From: Mangrovimonas sp. TPBH4
Lineage (GTDB): Bacteria; Bacteroidota; Bacteroidia; Flavobacteriales; Flavobacteriaceae
Length of the DNA stretch: 64,000 nt
Assembly: GCF_001280505.1 (NCBI RefSeq)
Contig: NZ_LBIO01000037.1
Span: 310,001 to 374,000 of the forward strand
Direction of reading: 5' to 3'
Made by a program: the position numbers and the translations under genes. This document shows, piece by piece, positions 53,017 to 63,600 of this stretch; position 1 is the stretch's first letter; each line of letters starts with the position of its first letter. Under the pieces are notes generated by a model, which searched no databases, was not told the origin of the DNA, and saw only the letters and a list, made by a program, of their open reading frames with translations.

Positions 53017-55263
53017 ATGAAACACAAATTAATATATACCTCTGTAGTTGCAGCGTCTTTGCTGGCAATGTCATGTAAGGAAGAAAAGACATCCGAGCCA
53101 GTAGTGGCCGAGAGTGCCAAAGTGGAGACCACCTATAAAGGGAAACCGGTAACCCACGAATTCGATGCTAAAATCGATTCGTTGATGGCACAAATGACTT
53201 TGGAAGAAAAAGTAGGCATGTTGCACGGAAGCACCATGTTTGCAACCGCTGCTGTGGAGCGTTTGGGAGTTCCAGAATTGACCATGGCCGATGGACCGTT
53301 GGGGGTTCGAGAAGAAATCTCAAAAGACAACTGGTCAGCTGCAGGATGGGACAATGACTTCGCGACGTACTACCCAGCGGGTGGTGGAGTAGCAGCAACC
53401 TGGAATCCTGAGTTGAGTTATGTTTTTGGAAACAGCGTAGGGGAAGAGGCCATCGCAAGAGATAAGGATGTGTTGTTGTCGCCAGCCATTAACATTATCC
53501 GTACACCGCTTGGAGGAAGAACCTACGAATACTTTACCGAGGATCCGTTTTTGAACAAAAAAATGACGGTTCCTTTTATCGTTGGGCTTCAGGAAAATGA
53601 TGTAGCAGCTTGTGTAAAACACTATGCAGCTAATAACCAAGAAACCAATCGTGATTTTGTAGACGTTCAAATTGATGAGCGTACGCTTCGCGAAATTTAC
53701 TTGCCAGCTTTTAAAGCGGCGGTAGAAGAGGCACATGCTTATAGTTTTATGGGAGCCTACAATAAATTTAGAGGCGATTACCTATGTGAAAATGACTATA
53801 TGTTGAACAAAGTCCTTCGTGATGAATGGGGCTTTGAAGGAATTGTAATTTCCGATTGGGCTGCGGTTCACGATACCAAAAAGGCTTTGGAAAATGGAAC
53901 CGATATTGAAATGGGAACACCAAAACCATTCAATGAGTTTTACTTTGCAGATGCCTTGATTGAAGCAGTAAAATCAGGAAAAGTTGCCGAAGCTCAGGTG
54001 GACAAATCCGTACGTAGAATCATGCAGGTGATGTACACACTTAAGAGTATTGACGATAAGGGACGTGCTACCGGAAGTATCAACACCGAAGCACATTTTG
54101 AAGATGCTTACAAGATTGCGTCGGAGTCTGTAGTACTTCTAAAGAACGAGGCCAAAATGTTGCCAATTAAAACCGAAGGTTTGAAAAGCATTGCGGTTAT
54201 TGGAAACAACGCTACCAAGAAAAATGCCTTGGGTGGATTTGGAGCCGGTGTAAAAACCAAGCGTGAGGTAACACCTTTGGAAGGTTTGAAAAACAGATTG
54301 CCAGAAGGCATCGAAATCAATTATGCCGAAGGCTATTTGGAGCGTTACTCAAAAAATGAAAACGATCAAAAACAGGAAGTAACCTTAAAAGGCCCAATCA
54401 CGGTGGATGAATTGGATCCGGCCAAGTTGGAAGAAGCTTTAACAGCTGCTAAAAACTCTGATATGGCCATCATTTTTGCTGGGTCTAACAGAGATTACGA
54501 AACTGAGGCTTCAGATCGTAGAAACTTGAACTTACCGTTTGGTCAGGAAGAATTGATCAAAAAAGTTATGGAAGTAAATCCTAACACCATTGTGGTGATG
54601 ATTGCCGGAGCGCCTTTCGATATTAAAAATGTGAGCGAAAGTACCAAAGCTTTGGTATGGAGTTGGTTCAACGGTTCAGAAGGTGGGAATGCTTTGGCAG
54701 ATGTGTTATTGGGGAATATCAACCCCTCAGGTAAATTACCTTGGACCATGCCAGTAGCTTTAAAGGATTCTCCTGCGCATGCCACTAACAGCTTCCCTGG
54801 TGATGATGTTGTAAAATATGAGGAAGGCATTTTGGTTGGATACCGTTGGTTCGATACTAAAAATGTAGCACCTCTATATCCGTTTGGATATGGATTGTCT
54901 TATACAGATTTTTCAATTTCAGGAGTTAAAACTAATGCAGAGGCTTATACGGAAAATGAAACTATTTCAGTAGAAGTAGCTGTAAATAATACTGGTGTAA
55001 TTGATGGTAAGGAAGTCGTACAGGTATATGTGTCTAAGCCAGAATCTAAAGTAGTGCGTGCAGCCCAAGAATTGAAAGGTTTTGCCAAAGTAGATGTTAA
55101 GGCAGGCGCTTCGCAAACTGTAACCGTTCAAATTCCTGTAAAAGAATTGGCTTTTTACAATGTAGAAACCAAATCATGGGAAGTTGAAAAAGGTACTTAC
55201 CAAATTCGAGTGGGGAACTCCTCAAGAAATATAGTTGCAGAACAAACAATAACAGTTAACTAA
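53017..55263 (+). CDS. GH3 beta-glucosidase lipoprotein
   Basis: A 748-residue GH3 enzyme with lipobox MSC (Cys20) followed by KEEK, which suggests surface export. Domains: TIM-like barrel (about 50-370) with nucleophile Asp280 in VISDWAAVHDT, the alpha/beta sandwich (about 395-620) and the C-terminal FnIII-like domain (about 650-745). KHYAANNQETNR is the substrate-binding KH motif. Expected role: beta-1,4-glucosidase trimming glucose after alpha-xylosidase has exposed it, so GH31 and GH3 would act alternately. Only 54 bp follow the GH31 gene. Confidence 0.93.
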   Translation: MKHKLIYTSVVAASLLAMSCKEEKTSEPVVAESAKVETTYKGKPVTHEFDAKIDSLMAQMTLEEKVGMLHGSTMFATAAVERLGVPELTMADGPLGVREEISKDNWSAAGWDNDFATYYPAGGGVAATWNPELSYVFGNSVGEEAIARDKDVLLSPAINIIRTPLGGRTYEYFTEDPFLNKKMTVPFIVGLQENDVAACVKHYAANNQETNRDFVDVQIDERTLREIYLPAFKAAVEEAHAYSFMGAYNKFRGDYLCENDYMLNKVLRDEWGFEGIVISDWAAVHDTKKALENGTDIEMGTPKPFNEFYFADALIEAVKSGKVAEAQVDKSVRRIMQVMYTLKSIDDKGRATGSINTEAHFEDAYKIASESVVLLKNEAKMLPIKTEGLKSIAVIGNNATKKNALGGFGAGVKTKREVTPLEGLKNRLPEGIEINYAEGYLERYSKNENDQKQEVTLKGPITVDELDPAKLEEALTAAKNSDMAIIFAGSNRDYETEASDRRNLNLPFGQEELIKKVMEVNPNTIVVMIAGAPFDIKNVSESTKALVWSWFNGSEGGNALADVLLGNINPSGKLPWTMPVALKDSPAHATNSFPGDDVVKYEEGILVGYRWFDTKNVAPLYPFGYGLSYTDFSISGVKTNAEAYTENETISVEVAVNNTGVIDGKEVVQVYVSKPESKVVRAAQELKGFAKVDVKAGASQTVTVQIPVKELAFYNVETKSWEVEKGTYQIRVGNSSRNIVAEQTITVN

Positions 55264-55280
55264 TATTCAAGATTCTAACT

Positions 55281-56717
55281 ATGAAAACAATTAATAGCAT
55301 TTTTAAGGCTATGGCATTAATTATAATGCTGGTAGGCTTTACTTCCTGCAATAGTGATAGCGATGAAGATAGTGGAGGAAGTGTTAATTTTACTTTGAGC
55401 ACTGATGAGCTGAGTTTTCCTTCAAGTGGAGGAGAAGCAACTTTTAATGTGTCAACTTCTCCAAACATTACTTGGGGAGTAAATACTGAGGCAGATTGGT
55501 TGACTCTTTCCAATTCTTCTAGTTTGGGTAATGGAAGTGTTACAGTTCAAGCAGCAGTAAGCGATGTGGAAACAGATCGTACAGCTGTTATCAAGGTGTA
55601 TACTTCGGAGTCTAGTCAAGAAATTCAGGTTGTTCAGGCAGGTTCAATTTTATCAATTGCTCCAGATTCAAGTCAGATGAGTGAGTATACTTCTGTTCAG
55701 TTAACTGATGTTATGGGCTTGGGATGGAATGTTGGTAATTCTTTGGAAGCTGTAGGCGGTGAAACCGCTTGGGGAAATCCATTGATCAATCAAGATTTAA
55801 TAAATGGAGTTAAGGCTGCAGGATTCAATACTATTAGAATTCCGGTGGCTTGGAGTAATTATATCCAAGAGGGAGATGATAATTACACCATCAGTAATGA
55901 AGGCTTAACTCGTGTAGAGGAAGTGATTAACTATGTGTTGGATAATGATATGTTCGCCATCGTGAATCTTCACTGGGACGGAGGTTGGATGCAACCTACC
56001 TATGAGGATCAAGATTATGTAAATGACAGATTGGCTAAAATGTGGCAGCAAATTGCCATTTATTTTAGAGACTACGATTATCACCTGGTATTTGCTGGCT
56101 CTAATGAAGTAATGGTAGATGGCGACTATGGAACGCCAACGGAAGAATATTATACGGTTCAAAACAGTTTCAATCAAACTTTCATTTCTACAGTTCGTGC
56201 CACAGGAGGAAGAAATGCTTACCGTTATTTAACGGTTCAAGGCTTCAATACAAACATTGATCACACCGTTAATTTTGCGGTACTTCCAGAAGATACAGTT
56301 GCAAATAGAATGTTGATGGAAGTACACTATTATGACCCTTATCAATTTACCTTGGATGTCAGCACAGACGAAGTTTGTCAATGGGGAGCCATTGCTACAG
56401 ATCCTTCGGCAACTGCTGGTTGGGGTGATGAAGATTGGTTGGAAACCCAATTCACTAAAATGCAGACGAATTTTGTAGACCAAGGTATAGGTGTCATTTT
56501 AGGTGAATATGGTGCTAGTTTTAGAGGTGAAGTGGAAGGTGCAGAAGTTTACAGAGCCTACTATTACAAGAAAACAACGGAAGCTGCCTTGAGCCATGGT
56601 TTGGTGCCAGTGGTTTGGGATAATGGATATCCTGATAACCACCAAATGGGATTGTTCAACAGAACTACTGGAGAAGAATACTTTCCAGATATCATTGATG
56701 CCGTTACGAATAATTAA
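55281..56717 (+). CDS. GH5 (subfamily 4-like) endo-glucanase with BACON domain
   Basis: A 478-residue lipoprotein (lipobox TSC, Cys23, followed by acidic NSDSDED). One BACON domain (about 35-125, STDELSFPSSGGEATFNVSTS and WLTLSNSS) holds the enzyme off the membrane. The GH5 barrel has GLGWNVGNSLEA at 144-155, RIPVAWSN, acid/base Glu276 in AGSNEV and nucleophile Glu409 in LGEYGAS. GSNEV replaces the more usual NEP. The BACON plus GH5_4 arrangement is that of the surface endo-xyloglucanases of Bacteroidetes loci such as BoGH5A. It makes the first backbone cut. The gene starts 17 bp after GH3. Confidence 0.92.
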   Translation: MKTINSIFKAMALIIMLVGFTSCNSDSDEDSGGSVNFTLSTDELSFPSSGGEATFNVSTSPNITWGVNTEADWLTLSNSSSLGNGSVTVQAAVSDVETDRTAVIKVYTSESSQEIQVVQAGSILSIAPDSSQMSEYTSVQLTDVMGLGWNVGNSLEAVGGETAWGNPLINQDLINGVKAAGFNTIRIPVAWSNYIQEGDDNYTISNEGLTRVEEVINYVLDNDMFAIVNLHWDGGWMQPTYEDQDYVNDRLAKMWQQIAIYFRDYDYHLVFAGSNEVMVDGDYGTPTEEYYTVQNSFNQTFISTVRATGGRNAYRYLTVQGFNTNIDHTVNFAVLPEDTVANRMLMEVHYYDPYQFTLDVSTDEVCQWGAIATDPSATAGWGDEDWLETQFTKMQTNFVDQGIGVILGEYGASFRGEVEGAEVYRAYYYKKTTEAALSHGLVPVVWDNGYPDNHQMGLFNRTTGEEYFPDIIDAVTNN

Positions 56718-56726
56718 AAGATAACA

Positions 56727-58256
56727 ATGAATAGGATTAGATTAACAAAGATAAGCATCAGCCTTTTGGTGCTTATCTTTGTGTTTACAGCATGTAACAA
56801 CAGTAAAAAAGAGCTGCAAAAAGGAGAGGTGAAACCCCCTCATTATGCCGCTAATTGGGATTCCTTGGCAGCCTACCAAGAAGCTCCGGAATGGTTCCGT
56901 GAGGCGAAGTTTGGAATCTATGCCCATTGGGGAGTGTTGTCGGTACCCGCATTTGCCAACGACTGGTATCCTAGGTTGATGCATGTAGAAGGTAGTGTTG
57001 AAAACAAACATCACGTGGAAACCTATGGGGAACCATCAGAATTTGGTTACCATGATTTCGTACCCATGTTCAAGGCTGAAGAGTTTGATGCCGAAGCTTG
57101 GGCTGACTTGTTCCAAAAGTCGGGGGCAAAATTCGCAGGAATCGTAGCTGAGCACCATGATGGTTGGTCTAATTGGGATAGTGAAACCAATCCGTGGAAT
57201 TCCATGGATAAAGGTCCACATCGTGATATTGTTGGTGAATTGGGTAAAGCTATTCATGGGAAGGGGATGAAGTTTGTTACCTCATTCCACAAGGCTAGAA
57301 ACCTTCAGATTTTTCAGCAGGATTCTACAAAATGGTTGGATGACACTTCGTACTTTCCATACAATCCAAACATGCCAACATCCTCTAATGATCCTGAATT
57401 GAGCATTCTATATGGAAACATTGAAAAAGAGGTGTTTTACAGCAATTGGTTGGCAGAATTAAAAGAAGTGATTGATAATTACCACCCGGATTTAATTTAT
57501 TTTGACGGAAAGCTTGATAAAATCCCTGACTCCTATAAAGAAGAATTTGCCGCCTATTATATCAATCAATCGTTAGTCCGTAACCAAGAAGTGGTCATTA
57601 CCCATAAGGAAGGCGAGTTGCCAAAATCGGTGAGTGTAGAAGACTTTGAAAAAGGGCGTATGAACAAGATTACTGAAGATTATTGGTTAACCGATGAAAC
57701 GGTGTCTGTAGGAAGTTGGAGTTATACCCATGATTTGGGATTGAAAACTGCCGATGAAATCATTGATTTGTTAGCGGATATAGTGAGTAAAAATGGAGCG
57801 ATGATGTTGAACGTTTCTCCTATGGAAAACGGAATCATTCCTGAAAACCAACGGGAGATTTTGCTGACTATTGGGAATTGGCTAAACACCAACGGAGAAG
57901 CTATTTATGGGTCTTCAACTTGGAAAGTATTTGGAGAAGGGCCAACTAAGCAGGAGAAATCAGGAATGTTTTTGGATAAATTAACCTATACAGCTCAGGA
58001 TGTGAGGTACACCAAAAAAGGAAATACTATCTATGCCATTGTACTGGGCTGGCCCGGTAATGATAGGTCAATTACCTTATCGTCTGTAACTTCAAACGTG
58101 TTAGGTGAGGATGGACTTTCCATTGAAAAAGTGAGCATTTTAGGATCGGACCAAGATCTTTCTTTTTCACTTGAAGAAGAAGGACTGAAGTTGACCACAC
58201 CAAGTGAAACGATCGATGACAAAGCATTTGTAATTAAAATTGAAACTAAAAAATAA
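56727..58256 (+). CDS. GH29 alpha-L-fucosidase lipoprotein
   Basis: A 509-residue enzyme with lipobox TAC (Cys23). It shows the GH29 barrel: WFREAKFGIYAHWGVLSVPAF near 52-72, AEHHDGWSNWDS (about 143-154) and the nucleophile Asp260 in LIYFDGKLD. A C-terminal beta domain follows from about 410. GH29 removes alpha-linked L-fucose. Fucose caps galactose in dicot xyloglucan, so the enzyme fits the locus. Characterised xyloglucan fucosidases of Bacteroidetes are mostly GH95, which makes this GH29 notable. It starts 9 bp after GH5. Confidence 0.9.
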   Translation: MNRIRLTKISISLLVLIFVFTACNNSKKELQKGEVKPPHYAANWDSLAAYQEAPEWFREAKFGIYAHWGVLSVPAFANDWYPRLMHVEGSVENKHHVETYGEPSEFGYHDFVPMFKAEEFDAEAWADLFQKSGAKFAGIVAEHHDGWSNWDSETNPWNSMDKGPHRDIVGELGKAIHGKGMKFVTSFHKARNLQIFQQDSTKWLDDTSYFPYNPNMPTSSNDPELSILYGNIEKEVFYSNWLAELKEVIDNYHPDLIYFDGKLDKIPDSYKEEFAAYYINQSLVRNQEVVITHKEGELPKSVSVEDFEKGRMNKITEDYWLTDETVSVGSWSYTHDLGLKTADEIIDLLADIVSKNGAMMLNVSPMENGIIPENQREILLTIGNWLNTNGEAIYGSSTWKVFGEGPTKQEKSGMFLDKLTYTAQDVRYTKKGNTIYAIVLGWPGNDRSITLSSVTSNVLGEDGLSIEKVSILGSDQDLSFSLEEEGLKLTTPSETIDDKAFVIKIETKK

Positions 58257-58265
58257 CGAAGGAAC

Positions 58266-60218
58266 ATGAAAAAGTTTGTATTGCCTTTTATTTTATTGTT
58301 GAGCATTTTTGGCTATGCCAAGGTTGAAATGCCTTTACTGTTTGCAGATGATATGGTCTTGCAGCGCAACAAGCCTATTCCAGTTTGGGGATGGGCTGAT
58401 GCCAATGAAAAAATAGAAGTATCCTTTAACGGACAAAAGGTTAAAACCAAGGCGAACAAAGATGGAAAATGGTCTTTGGAATTGAAAGCGGAAAAAGCTG
58501 GAGGGCCATTCACCATGACCATTAAGGGTAAGAATACCATTCAAATCAAAAACATTTTGGTTGGAGAAGTATGGATTTGCAGTGGGCAATCCAATATGGA
58601 GTTTGCTGTGAGTGGTGTTACCAATGCCGAACAGGAAATGAATGACGCGGATTATCCTCAAATCAGACAGTTTTTGGTGGCACAGGATATGAGTGCCCAA
58701 CCAAAGTCACATTTAAAACAAGGAAATTGGACGGTTTCCAATCGTGATAATGTTGGGGATTTTACGGCCGTGGGCTTCTTCTTTGCTAAAAAGCTGTATA
58801 AGGAATTGAATGTTCCAATAGGATTGATTAATACTACTTGGGGAGGAACCTGTGTGGAAACATGGACTAGTAAGGAAGGCTTGTCAAAGAGTGATGAATT
58901 TGGTAAATATATCTCCAATCTACCAGATCTAGATTTGGAAGGTGTCATTAAAGAGCAAAAGGCAGTTATAGCCAAGAAAATTGAAAACATCCAAGGCAAA
59001 ATATTAAGTGAAGAAGAGTTGGGTAAGGTGACTACTCTAGAGTTTAGCGACAGTACTTGGCCAACAATGATGCTTCCTGATGCATGGGAAAACCAACAAT
59101 TGCCTAATATGGATGGGATTGTTTGGTTTAGAAAAACCTTTGAAGTACCAGCTCATTTGGCGGGTAAACCTTTTATTTTGAATTTGGCAAAAGTTGATGA
59201 TGTTGATGTTACGTATGTAAATGGCGTAGAAGTGGGGAGCAACAGTCAATATGACGTAAGTAGAAAGTACAGCGTTGACAAAGGTGTGCTAAAGGAAGGA
59301 ACCAATGTGGTGGCTGTAAAAGTTACCGATTATGTTGGTGGTGGTGGAATTTATGGAGACCCTGTAGATTTGAAAGTTACGGTTGGTGATATCGATATTT
59401 CTTTGGCAGGGGCATGGAAGTTCAACGTAATTGATGTACGTTATGAATTTTCACCTAATAATTATCCTTCATTATTGTACAACGCGATGTTGAATCCGTT
59501 GATGCCTTATAGTTTCCAAGGTGTTATTTGGTATCAAGGGGAGGCAAATGTCCATAGAGCTGAGCAGTACAAAACCAGTTTTCCTTTAATGATCAACGAT
59601 TGGAGACAACAATGGGGGCAAGGTGAGTTTCCTTTTTATTTTGTGCAATTATCGAGCTTTAACGAGTTTAATGGAAACAGCAATAGCGGAAGTCGTTGGG
59701 CCGAGTTAAGGGAAGCTCAGTCTTACACGGCTCAAACCGTTTCAAATACAGCGATGTGTGTGACAACAGATATTGGTAACGCCAAGGATATTCACCCAAC
59801 AAATAAACAGGATGTTGGTAAACGATTATCGGCGATAGCTTTACGTAATGTATATGGCAAGAATATCGTTTGTGAAAGTCCTATTTATAAATCAATGCAA
59901 GTGGAGGGTAATCAGGTTACCGTAACTTTTGAGCATACAGGCAGTGGTTTGATGACTCCAGACCGATATGGCTATGTGAAAGGTTTTGAGCTTGCGGGGC
60001 AAGATCAAAAGTATTATTATGCCAAAGCCTATATCAAGGATAATAAGGTGATTGTTTACTGTGATAATGTTACAAGTCCTGTTGCCGTTAGGTTTGGTTG
60101 GGCAGATGATGCTGGCGATTGCAATTTGTATAATGAAGAAGGATTTCCAGCATCCCCTTTTAGATCCGATACTTGGAAAACCATTACGACAGATATATCT
60201 TATAAGGTGATGAGGTGA
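58266..60218 (+). CDS. Sialate-O-acetylesterase-family carbohydrate esterase
   Basis: A 650-residue exported SGNH hydrolase of the SASA type (signal peptide 1-18, no lipobox). Catalytic serine Ser109 in CSGQSNMEF, an oxyanion segment VIWYQGEANVHRAEQY near 420, and the Asp508-x-His510 pair in KDIHPTNKQD. A GH2-like beta-sandwich (about 270-385, WFRKTFEVPAHLAGKPFILNLAKVDDVDVTYVNG) is inserted in the esterase domain, as in many family members. Expected role: removal of acetyl groups, for example from galactose of xyloglucan, before GH2 and GH29 act. Ends the operon. Confidence 0.9.
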   Translation: MKKFVLPFILLLSIFGYAKVEMPLLFADDMVLQRNKPIPVWGWADANEKIEVSFNGQKVKTKANKDGKWSLELKAEKAGGPFTMTIKGKNTIQIKNILVGEVWICSGQSNMEFAVSGVTNAEQEMNDADYPQIRQFLVAQDMSAQPKSHLKQGNWTVSNRDNVGDFTAVGFFFAKKLYKELNVPIGLINTTWGGTCVETWTSKEGLSKSDEFGKYISNLPDLDLEGVIKEQKAVIAKKIENIQGKILSEEELGKVTTLEFSDSTWPTMMLPDAWENQQLPNMDGIVWFRKTFEVPAHLAGKPFILNLAKVDDVDVTYVNGVEVGSNSQYDVSRKYSVDKGVLKEGTNVVAVKVTDYVGGGGIYGDPVDLKVTVGDIDISLAGAWKFNVIDVRYEFSPNNYPSLLYNAMLNPLMPYSFQGVIWYQGEANVHRAEQYKTSFPLMINDWRQQWGQGEFPFYFVQLSSFNEFNGNSNSGSRWAELREAQSYTAQTVSNTAMCVTTDIGNAKDIHPTNKQDVGKRLSAIALRNVYGKNIVCESPIYKSMQVEGNQVTVTFEHTGSGLMTPDRYGYVKGFELAGQDQKYYYAKAYIKDNKVIVYCDNVTSPVAVRFGWADDAGDCNLYNEEGFPASPFRSDTWKTITTDISYKVMR

Positions 60219-60251
60219 AGGTTCATTAATTCATAGCAAAAAGAAGTATTT

Positions 60252-60289
60252 AAAACTCGCTTTAACCCAAGTTAAAGCGAGTTTTTTAT
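60252..60289 (+). terminator. Strong terminator closing the glycan locus
   Basis: Perfect 15-bp stem AAAACTCGCTTTAAC / GTTAAAGCGAGTTTT (60252-60266 and 60271-60285), loop CCAA, followed by TT and a T-rich run. It lies 34 bases after the esterase stop. The only strong terminator after xylB, consistent with one long operon. Confidence 0.92.
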
Positions 60290-60641
60290 TGAACAGAATT
60301 GATGTCAGCAGGATTAAATGAGAGTTTTTTGAGCATTCTGACCCAAATCCTAAATCATTTTGTGAAGGGTTTTTATCTATTAGTTAAGGGGTTTTCTTAA
60401 CGGGATGTAAGTATTTAACTTATTGAAAATCAGTTATATGTAGTATAAGTATGGTTAATTTGCACTTAGTCGGTTTTTTATGGAATAGAAAGTATTATTT
60501 TTTATTAAACCTTATATATGAGTAACTTTAGAAGTATCTCCTTTAGATATAATGCAGACTTCTTAAGCACAGATTAATAGCTCCGAAGATTAATAGTTTT
60601 TTCTTCAAAGAATTATGGTTTCTTTTTAATTCCTCAGGGTT
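60290..60641. other. Intergenic region before the FN3 repeat protein
   Basis: About 350 AT-rich bases. Two one-mismatch -7 candidates are present (TTAATTTG near 60457 and TAACTTTA near 60523), neither with a good -33 partner. No open reading frame with recognisable features and no strong hairpin. The next gene must have its promoter here because of the terminator upstream. Confidence 0.4.
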
Positions 60642-63600
60642 ATGAAAAATTTTTGCTTTTTGTTATTGTTGTTGTCTGTATGGTCTGTTTCTAGCCAAAA
60701 TTTACATGATGATGCCAATGCTGCTTCGATATTGAATGAAGCTGATGCGACAACGGGGTGGAACGGGAATGGAAATATTACTTCTATTACAGATGATCCC
60801 TTTTCTGGAAATTTTGCTATAAATATTGCAGCAGCAGTATCGGATGGTACGGGAAAGGAAGGTAATTATAGCTTCAATGCTATAGTGGGAGAAACCTATC
60901 AAATTAGTATATGGGCACGTTTAGGAACAACTAATTTTCAACCTGCTTTCGCCAATTGGTTTGGTTTCAATGGGTTTACAACAACCTTAATTAATACTAC
61001 TGGATGGACTGAATATACTTGGACTCTTGTTGCCACTAACACAAACCCTATAATTAGGGTGTATGCCGCTCCATGGTCTGGTGCTCAAATTGGAAATTCT
61101 GTGGTGATTGATAATGTTAGTATTTTATTGGTGGATAATGAGGACCCTACGACTCCTACCAATCTTAATGCTACGAATGTTACGGAAACGGGGGCGACCA
61201 TTAATTGGACGGCCGCAACAGATAATATTGGTGTTGTGGACTATGAAATATTTCAAGATGGGGCGAGCGTTGGGTTAAGTGGAGGTGGACTTGCTTTTAA
61301 TGTTACAGGTTTAACAGAAAATACCTCTTATGATTTTACAGTTGTAGCTATTGATGGTTTTGGAAATTCTTCATTAGAAAGTGCGGTACTGGAGGTAACT
61401 ACCTTGACGCCTGCAGATAACCAAGCGCCGACCTCTCCCGCAGGCCTTAATGCGACCAATGTTACTGAAACAGGGGCGACCATTAATTGGGAGGCTTCCA
61501 CGGACAATGTTGGTGTGGTGGACTATGAGGTATTTCAGGATGATGTCAGTATCGGTTTTAGTGGAGGAGCGCTGACTTTTGATGTTACAGGATTGGAGGC
61601 CTCTACAAGTTATGATTTCACATTGACCGCTATAGATGCTGCCACCAATGCCTCGGTACCAAGTGCAGTACTGGAGGTAACAACCTTGACGCCTGCGGAT
61701 AACCAAGCACCGAGCATACCCGCAGGCCTCAATGCGACCAATGTTACTGAAACAGGGGCGACCATTAATTGGGAGGCTTCCACGGACAATGTTGGTGTGG
61801 TGGACTATGAGGTATTCCAAGATGGTGTCAGCATCGGTTTTAGTGGAGGAGCGCTGACTTTTGATGTTACAGGATTGGAGGCCTCTACAAGTTATGATTT
61901 CACGGTGACCGCGATAGATGCTGCAACCAATACTTCGGCACCAAGTGCGGTGCTGGAGGTAACAACTTTGACGCCTGCGGATAACGAAGCGCCGAGCATT
62001 CCCGAAGGTCTCAATGCGACCAATGTTACAGAAATTGGTGCGACCATTAATTGGGAGGCTTCCACGGATAATGTTGGTGTGGTGGACTATGAGGTATTCC
62101 AAGATGATGTCAGCATCGGTTTTAGTGGTGGAGCGCTGACTTTTGATGTTACGGGACTGGATGCCTCTACAAGTTATGATTTCACGGTGACAGCTATAGA
62201 TGCTGCCACCAATGCCTCGGCACCCAGTGCCGTGCTGGAGGTAATAACTTTGACGCCTGTGGATAACGAAGCGCCGAGCATTCCCACAGGTCTCAATGCG
62301 ACCAATGTTACAGAAACAGGTGCGACCATTAATTGGGAGGCTTCCACGGATAATGTTGGTGTTGTGAATTATGAAGTATTTCAAGACGGACAAAGTATTG
62401 GTTTAAGTACTGGCGCTCTATTTTTTAACGTTACAGGCTTAATAGGGGACACGACCTATGACTTTACGGTAAGTGCCATTGATGCCTCCGATAATGCATC
62501 CGACCAGAGTGCCATCTTGCAGGTGACTACCGCAAATTCTCCCGACATTGAAGCCCCGAGCGTTCCCACAGGTCTCAGTGCCACCAATGTCACCGACACA
62601 GGTTTGACATTGAATTGGGAGACTTCCACGGACAATGTTGGTGTTGTGAATTATGAAGTATTCCAAAATGGACAAAGTATTGGTTTAAGTACTGGCGCTC
62701 TATTTTTTAACGTTACAGGATTAACAGGGGACACAACCTATGATTTCACAGTAAGTGCCATTGATGCCTCTGATAATGCTTCTGACCAGAGTGCCATCTT
62801 CCAGGTAACCACGGCAAGTCCACCGGACATTGAAGCCCCGAGCATTCCCACAGGACTTAATGCCACCAATGTCACTGACACGGGCTTGACATTGAATTGG
62901 GAGACTTCCACGGACAATGTGGGTGTAGTGGATTATGAAGTATTTCAAAACGGACAAAGTATTGGCTTTAGTGGGGGAGCTCTATTTTTTAACGTTACAG
63001 GATTAACAGGGGACACGGCCTATGATTTCACGGTGAGTGCCATTGATGCCTCTAATAATGCTTCCGACCAGAGTGCTATCTTGGAGGTAACCACGGCAAG
63101 TCCACCGGACATTGAAGCCCCGAGCATTCCCACAGGACTTAATGCCACCAATGTCACTGACACGGGCTTGACATTGAATTGGGCGGCTTCGACGGACAAT
63201 GTTGAAGTGGTAGATTATGAAGTGTTCCAAAACGGTCAGAGTATTGGCTTTAGTGGGGGAGCTCTAACTTTTAATGTTACGGGACTTATCGGAGACACGA
63301 CCTATAATTTTAACCTTACTGCTATAGATGCTTCTGATAATGCGTCAAATCAAAGCGCTGTATTGCAGGTGACCACCTTGACTCCTCCAGATACCGAGGC
63401 GCCAAGTATACCAACTGGACTTCTTGCTACGAATGTTACGGATACAGGATTGATATTGAATTGGGGCGCATCAACCGACAATGTTGGAGTGGTAGATTAT
63501 GAAATTTTTCAGAACGGTCAGAGTATTGGGTTTAGTGCTGGAGCTGTAATTTTTGTGGTAACAGGACTTACTGCAGAAACCTCTTACGGTTTTTCCGTGT

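Noticed and set aside
61374..63230. Long minus-strand open frames (about 339, 78, 78 and 75 codons) opposite the FN3 array
   Set aside because: They recur with the 282-bp period and simply mirror the repeat on the plus strand, which has a signal peptide, recognisable FN3 domains and a C-terminal cap. The antisense peptides have no family features.
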